Below are positions 15,445 through 19,051 of a stretch of DNA of 19,051 nt, piece after piece (within the stretch, counting starts at the first letter, position 1; the number at the start of each line of letters is the position of its first letter). The stretch comes from Clostridia bacterium (GTDB lineage Bacteria > Bacillota > Clostridia > Oscillospirales > CAG-382). The notes below the pieces were generated by a model, which saw only the letters and a program-made list of their open reading frames with translations, did not search any database and was not told where the DNA came from. The stretch spans positions 1 to 19,051 of the forward strand of contig JAFYOG010000009.1 in assembly GCA_017560285.1 (NCBI GenBank), given 5' to 3'. The translations under genes and the position numbers were made by a program.

Positions 15445-15486
15445 TTGACAAAGCGCAACGGTTTGAAGTATAATCAAACTGTTGCG
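15445..15486 (+). promoter_or_regulatory. rpsL promoter with a 13-base inverted repeat around the -10 box
   Basis: TTGACA (15445-15450), 18 bases, TATAAT (15469-15474). CGCAACGGTTTGA (15454-15466) and TCAAACTGTTGCG (15474-15486) are inverted repeats with one mismatch (a G-U pair in RNA) around a 7-base loop that holds most of the -10 box. TTTT follows the second arm (15487-15490). The structure could be a repressor operator, or a weak terminator/attenuator for transcripts coming from rpoC with a promoter inside it. Upstream, GGTTTTT/AAAAACC (15383-15400) forms a weak AT-rich hairpin. Confidence 0.75.
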
Positions 15487-15519
15487 TTTTGCAATAATAT
15501 TCGAAGAAAGGAGAACACG

Positions 15520-15933
15520 ATGCCTACATTTAACCAGTTGGTAAGACACGGTAGACAGGACAAGACCTACAAGTCCAAATCTCCGGCACTTCAGAAGGGC
15601 GTTAACTCTATCAAGAACGTTTCTACTGATCTTTCCAGCCCCCAGAAGAGAGGCGTTTGCACTAAGGTAGCTATTAAGACACCTAAGAAGCCTAACTCCG
15701 CTCAGAGAAAGATTGCCAGAGTAAGACTTACTAACGGTCTTGAAGTTACTGCTTACATCCCCGGTATAGGACACAACCTACAGGAACACTCTGTAGTACT
15801 TATCCGTGGCGGTAGAGTAAAGGACCTTCCCGGTGTACGTTACCACATCATTCGCGGTAAGCTCGATACACAGGGCGTAGCCAACAGAAATCAGGCCCGT
15901 TCCAAGTACGGTGCCAAGAGACCCAAGAAATAA
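15520..15933 (+). CDS. rpsL: 30S ribosomal protein S12
   Basis: The 137-residue protein is S12 of the small subunit, at the decoding centre. The ATG at 15520 has AAAGGAG 6 bases upstream and gives the standard N-terminus MPTFNQLVR; the frame is open further upstream only through the promoter region. The decoding loop TPKKPNSA (54-61) and the PGIGHNLQEHS and RVKDLPGVRYH segments (81-91, 99-109) are of the streptomycin-sensitive type. It heads the rpsL-rpsG-fusA transcription unit. Confidence 0.98.
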   Translation: MPTFNQLVRHGRQDKTYKSKSPALQKGVNSIKNVSTDLSSPQKRGVCTKVAIKTPKKPNSAQRKIARVRLTNGLEVTAYIPGIGHNLQEHSVVLIRGGRVKDLPGVRYHIIRGKLDTQGVANRNQARSKYGAKRPKK

Positions 15934-16101
15934 TAACAATCTTCTTGCGTCTTAAAACAAATTCAGGAACGACAATTTCGTTTTCCTCGTGCTGATACGA
16001 TGAAATTTATATAGATATCGGCACTAACGGGAATGTAATTTTCGAGTACCTGTGAATTCATTGAAGCGTAAAACGCTATCTTTATGAAGGAGGGAAGTAA
16101 A
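15934..16101 (+). other. Long rpsL-rpsG intercistronic leader with stem-loops
   Basis: The 168-base spacer is unusually long for neighbours in the str operon. GTGCTGATA (15989-15997) pairs with TATCGGCAC (16016-16024) over 9 bp including one G-U, with an 18-base loop. GGAACGA and TCGTTTTCC upstream (about 15965-15984) can form another hairpin with a bulge. No promoter or terminator was seen. In E. coli, S7 binds the rpsL-rpsG spacer to repress its own synthesis; a similar role is possible here but not shown. Confidence 0.45.
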
Positions 16102-16572
16102 GTGCCCAGAAGAGTACATGGTTTCAAAAGAGAAGTTCTTCCGGATCCGATGTATAATTCCACACTCGTTACAAAGTTGATCAACAACATTATGTACGAC
16201 GGTAAAAAATCCATCGCCCAGAAGATCGTTTATGATGCATTCGCTATGATCGAAGCAAAGACAGGCGAGAACGCCCTTGACCAGTTCAAGAAGGCTCTCG
16301 AAAACATTATGCCTGCTCTCGAGGTTAAGGCAGTGCGCAGAGGCGGCTCTAACTACCAAGTTCCTATGGAAGTTCGTGCTGACAGAAGACAGACACTCGG
16401 ACTTCGTTGGCTCATCACTTATGCAAGAAGCAGAAGCGACCGCAAGATGAGCGAACGTCTCGCAGCAGAAATAATGGATGCCGTTAACGGCACCGGCGGC
16501 GCTGTGAAGAAGAAGGACGACACTCACAAGATGGCAGAAGCTAACAAGGCTTTTGCTCACTACAAATGGTAA
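16102..16572 (+). CDS. rpsG: 30S ribosomal protein S7
   Basis: The 156-residue protein nucleates assembly of the 30S head on 16S rRNA. The start is GTG at 16102: AAGGAGG (16087-16093) lies 8 bases before it and the protein then begins MPRRVHGFKREVLPDPMYNS like other S7. An ATG at 16084 overlaps the binding site region and is rejected. VRRGGSNYQVPMEV and the C-terminal ANKAFAHYKW match S7 of bacteria. A short hairpin (CGCGT/ACGCG, 16575-16595) lies between it and fusA. Confidence 0.97.
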   Translation: MPRRVHGFKREVLPDPMYNSTLVTKLINNIMYDGKKSIAQKIVYDAFAMIEAKTGENALDQFKKALENIMPALEVKAVRRGGSNYQVPMEVRADRRQTLGLRWLITYARSRSDRKMSERLAAEIMDAVNGTGGAVKKKDDTHKMAEANKAFAHYKW

Positions 16573-16619
16573 TCCGCGTCAATCGTTGAAACGCGATATT
16601 AAATTAAGGAGAAAAGTAT

Positions 16620-18695
16620 ATGGCCAGACAAACTCCGCTTGAGCTTACCCGTAATATCGGTATAATGGCTCATATAGACGCGGGTAAGACGACCACTACC
16701 GAAAGAATCCTGTATTACACAGGTAAAACCCATAAAATCGGCGAAACCCACGAAGGTTCCGCTACTATGGACTGGATGGAGCAGGAACAGGAAAGAGGTA
16801 TTACAATTACCTCTGCAGCAACCACCTGCTTCTGGAAGAATCACAGAATCAACATCATCGATACCCCCGGCCACGTTGACTTTACAGTAGAAGTTGAAAG
16901 ATCGCTTCGCGTTCTCGACGGCTCTGTAACCGTTCTTTGTGCAAAGGGCGGTGTTGAACCCCAGTCCGAAACCGTATGGCGTCAGGCAGATAAGTATCAG
17001 GTTCCCAGAATGTGCTACATCAACAAGATGGACATTATGGGTGCAAACTTCTACCGCGTTGTAGAAATGATCAAGGACAGATTAAAGGCTCCCGCAGTTC
17101 CGATTCAGTTGCCTATCGGCGCAGAAGCAGACTTCAAGGGCATTATCGACCTTGTAACCATGAAGGCGTTCATTTATAAGGACGACCTTGGACAGGATAT
17201 CGAAGAATGCGATATTCCTGCAGATATGAAGGATAAGGCAGAACAGTACCATTCCGAACTTATGGAAGCTGTTGCAGAAACCGACGACGAACTTATGATG
17301 CTCTTCCTCGAAGGCGAAGAATTGCCTTTGGAAGATGTAAAGAAGGCTATCCGTGCTGCAACCATCGCAAACAAGATGGTTCCCGTATGCTGCGGTACCT
17401 CTTACAGAAACAAGGGCGTTCAGAAGTTGCTCGACGCAATCGTAGATTATATGCCTGCTCCTGTTGATATTCCCGATATTAAGGGTATCGACACCAAGAC
17501 AGACGAAGAAACCACTCGTCCCACTTCCGACGACGAACCCTTCTCTGCATTGGCATTTAAGATCGCTACCGACCCCTTCGTTGGTAAGATCTGCTTTGTT
17601 CGTGTATATTCCGGCTGCATCCAGTCCGGTGCTACCGTATATAACGCTACAAAGGGTGGCAGAGAACGCTTGGGCAGAATTTTGCTTATGCACGCTAACC
17701 ACCGCGAGGACGTAGAGGAAATCCGCGCAGGTGATATCGCAGCAGTTGTTGGTATCAAGAATACCACTACCGGCGATACCCTCTGCGACGAAAAGGCTCC
17801 CGTAATCCTCGAATCTATGGAATTCCCCGAACCCGTTATCCGCGTTGCTATCGAACCCAAGACCAAGGCCGGTCAGGAAAAGATGGGTATCGCGCTTTCG
17901 AAGCTTGCAGAAGAAGACCCCACCTTCAAGGCATATACCGATGAAGAAACCGGTCAGACCATTATTGCAGGTATGGGCGAGCTCCACCTTGAAATTATCG
18001 TAGACAGACTTCTTCGCGAATTCCGCGTAGAAGCTAACGTAGGTAAGCCTCAGGTATCCTACCGTGAAACCATTACCAAAATGGCAACTGAAAACTGCAA
18101 ATATGCACGTCAGTCCGGTGGTAAAGGTCAGTACGGTCACGTTATTATCAACGTTGAACCTAATCCCGGCAAAGGCTACGAATTCGTTAACGAAGTTACC
18201 GGCGGCGACGTTCCCAAGGAATACATCCCCGCTGTTGACGCAGGTATCCGCGGCGCAATGCTTTCCGGCGTTGTTGCAGGCTACAACGTAGTTGACGTTA
18301 AGGTAACCCTTACCGGCGGTTCCTACCACGAAGTAGACTCTTCCGAAATGGCGTTCAAGATTGCCGGCTCTATGGCGTTCAAGAATGCAATGAAGAATGC
18401 AGGTCCTATTCTTACCGAACCGATCATGAAGGTTGTTGTAGTAACACCCGACGATTACCTCGGTACCGTTATCGGCGATATCAACTCTCGCCGTGGCGCA
18501 ATGCAGGGCACCGAAAACGTTGGCGGCGGTCAGCAGATCACTGCACACGTTCCCCTTGCACAGATGTTTGGTTACGCAACCGACCTCCGCTCCAAAACAC
18601 AGGGCCGCGGTCAGTACGTAATGGAACCCAGCCACTACGATCCTGTTCCTAAGTCTATCCTCGAAGCAATCGTTTCGGGCAAGGCAAAGGGCTAA
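16620..18695 (+). CDS. fusA: Elongation factor G
   Basis: The 691-residue GTPase drives translocation of tRNA and mRNA on the ribosome. The G motifs are AHIDAGKT (17-24), DTPGH (81-85) and NKMD (135-138). Domain II and the III-V region follow, with the family segments MGELHLEIIVDRLLREF, GGKGQYGHV and DINSRRGAM. AAGGAG (16606-16611) lies 8 bases before the ATG. Full length and single domain order make it canonical EF-G and not a tetracycline-resistance relative. It is co-transcribed with rpsL and rpsG. Confidence 0.98.
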   Translation: MARQTPLELTRNIGIMAHIDAGKTTTTERILYYTGKTHKIGETHEGSATMDWMEQEQERGITITSAATTCFWKNHRINIIDTPGHVDFTVEVERSLRVLDGSVTVLCAKGGVEPQSETVWRQADKYQVPRMCYINKMDIMGANFYRVVEMIKDRLKAPAVPIQLPIGAEADFKGIIDLVTMKAFIYKDDLGQDIEECDIPADMKDKAEQYHSELMEAVAETDDELMMLFLEGEELPLEDVKKAIRAATIANKMVPVCCGTSYRNKGVQKLLDAIVDYMPAPVDIPDIKGIDTKTDEETTRPTSDDEPFSALAFKIATDPFVGKICFVRVYSGCIQSGATVYNATKGGRERLGRILLMHANHREDVEEIRAGDIAAVVGIKNTTTGDTLCDEKAPVILESMEFPEPVIRVAIEPKTKAGQEKMGIALSKLAEEDPTFKAYTDEETGQTIIAGMGELHLEIIVDRLLREFRVEANVGKPQVSYRETITKMATENCKYARQSGGKGQYGHVIINVEPNPGKGYEFVNEVTGGDVPKEYIPAVDAGIRGAMLSGVVAGYNVVDVKVTLTGGSYHEVDSSEMAFKIAGSMAFKNAMKNAGPILTEPIMKVVVVTPDDYLGTVIGDINSRRGAMQGTENVGGGQQITAHVPLAQMFGYATDLRSKTQGRGQYVMEPSHYDPVPKSILEAIVSGKAKG

Positions 18696-18718
18696 TAGGT
18701 TAAAAACCTAAAAAAGCC

Positions 18719-18753
18719 TTGACATAGGCAAAAAAATCAATATAATTGATTTT
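18719..18753 (+). promoter_or_regulatory. Promoter of tuf with dyad around the -10 box
   Basis: TTGACA (18719-18724), 16 bases, TATAAT (18741-18746). The -10 box begins in the 5-base loop of a perfect inverted repeat AAAATCAA/TTGATTTT (18733-18740 with 18746-18753). tuf can therefore be expressed apart from fusA. A small hairpin TAGGTT/AACCTA (18696-18710) directly after the fusA stop has no T-run and is not a clear terminator. Confidence 0.75.
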
Positions 18754-18799
18754 AGTACTAAAAAAATAATTACTATAAAAATTTTGGAGGAAATTAACA

Positions 18800-19051
18800 A
18801 TGGCAAAGGCTAAATTTGAAAGAACAAAGCCCCACGTAAACATTGGTACCATCGGTCACGTTGACCATGGTAAAACCACCCTTACCGCTGCTATTACCAA
18901 GACTCTCTCTCTCACCAACGACAACATCGAATTCCAGGCATACGACCAGATCGATAACGCTCCCGAAGAAAGAGCTCGTGGTATCACAATTAACACCCGT
19001 CACGTAGAATACGAAACCGACAACCGTCACTACGCACACGTTGACTGCCCC
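18800..19051 (+). CDS. tuf: Elongation factor Tu (partial, cut by the window end)
   Basis: Only the first 84 codons are in the window; the frame is still open at the edge. The product begins MAKAKFERTKPHVNIG and carries the P-loop GHVDHGKT (19-26), switch I with RGITINT (60-66) and the start of the DCPG motif (82-84). GGAGG (18786-18790) lies 9 bases before the ATG. EF-Tu delivers aminoacyl-tRNA to the ribosome. The leader from the predicted start to the ATG is about 47 bases. Confidence 0.97.
   Translation, partial: MAKAKFERTKPHVNIGTIGHVDHGKTTLTAAITKTLSLTNDNIEFQAYDQIDNAPEERARGITINTRHVEYETDNRHYAHVDCP

Noticed and set aside
15379..15519. In-frame N-terminal extension of rpsL
   Set aside because: It would run through the rpsL promoter and dyad; S12 begins MPTFNQL at 15520 with a good ribosome binding site.
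18696..18710. Hairpin after fusA as an intrinsic terminator
   Set aside because: The stem is only 6 bp with a 3-base loop and is followed by A-rich sequence, not by a T-run.

Overview
The window reads as a chromosomal segment of a bacterium of the phylum Bacillota, class Clostridia, most likely an Oscillospirales/Ruminococcaceae-type gut lineage. The evidence is a DUF4364 gene (a Clostridia family), the Firmicutes order rpoB-rpoC-L7Ae-rpsL-rpsG-fusA-tuf, strong AGGAGG-type ribosome binding sites, TTGACA/TATAAT sigma-A promoters, and a long acidic tail on RpoB. All large genes are intact. No tRNA, rRNA, CRISPR array, transposase or phage gene was seen.

Layout. Positions 1-334 hold no intact gene. 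They carry one complete and one partial copy of an unusual repeat element, built from four GCGATAT heptamers, a central hairpin, four ATATCGC heptamers and a terminal hairpin, together with a duplicated 3' tail of the neighbouring gene. From 305 to 3872, on the minus strand, lies an operon rnfC-like, rnfD-like, rlmD. From 4044 to 5952, on the plus strand, lies a tightly overlapping operon DUF4364, nth, TtcA-family, driven by its own promoter in the divergent gap at 3873-4043. Positions 5953-6259 contain a strong terminator followed by a second complete repeat element. A minus-strand WYL regulator (6260-7219) has a perfect-consensus promoter that stands back to back with the rpoB promoter.

From 7534 to the right edge runs the transcription/translation cluster: rpoB, rpoC, a small L7Ae-family protein, rpsL, rpsG, fusA and the first 84 codons of tuf. 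It has separate promoters before rpoB, rpsL and tuf. The usual upstream partners rplK-rplA-rplJ-rplL are not next to rpoB; the WYL regulator sits there instead. Together these genes make the RNA polymerase beta and beta' subunits, two small-subunit ribosomal proteins and the two elongation GTPases.

The most novel content is the GCGATAT/ATATCGC element. Its short spacers change sequence between copies but keep their self-complementarity, and parts of the spacing are identical. Its terminal hairpin in the first copy overlaps the last codons of rlmD. It matches no repeat family I can name. Secondary points are an rnfC/rnfD pair that has lost several flavin-site signatures and has no rnfABEG next to it, and a promoter for rpsL whose -10 box lies in the middle of a 13-base inverted repeat.
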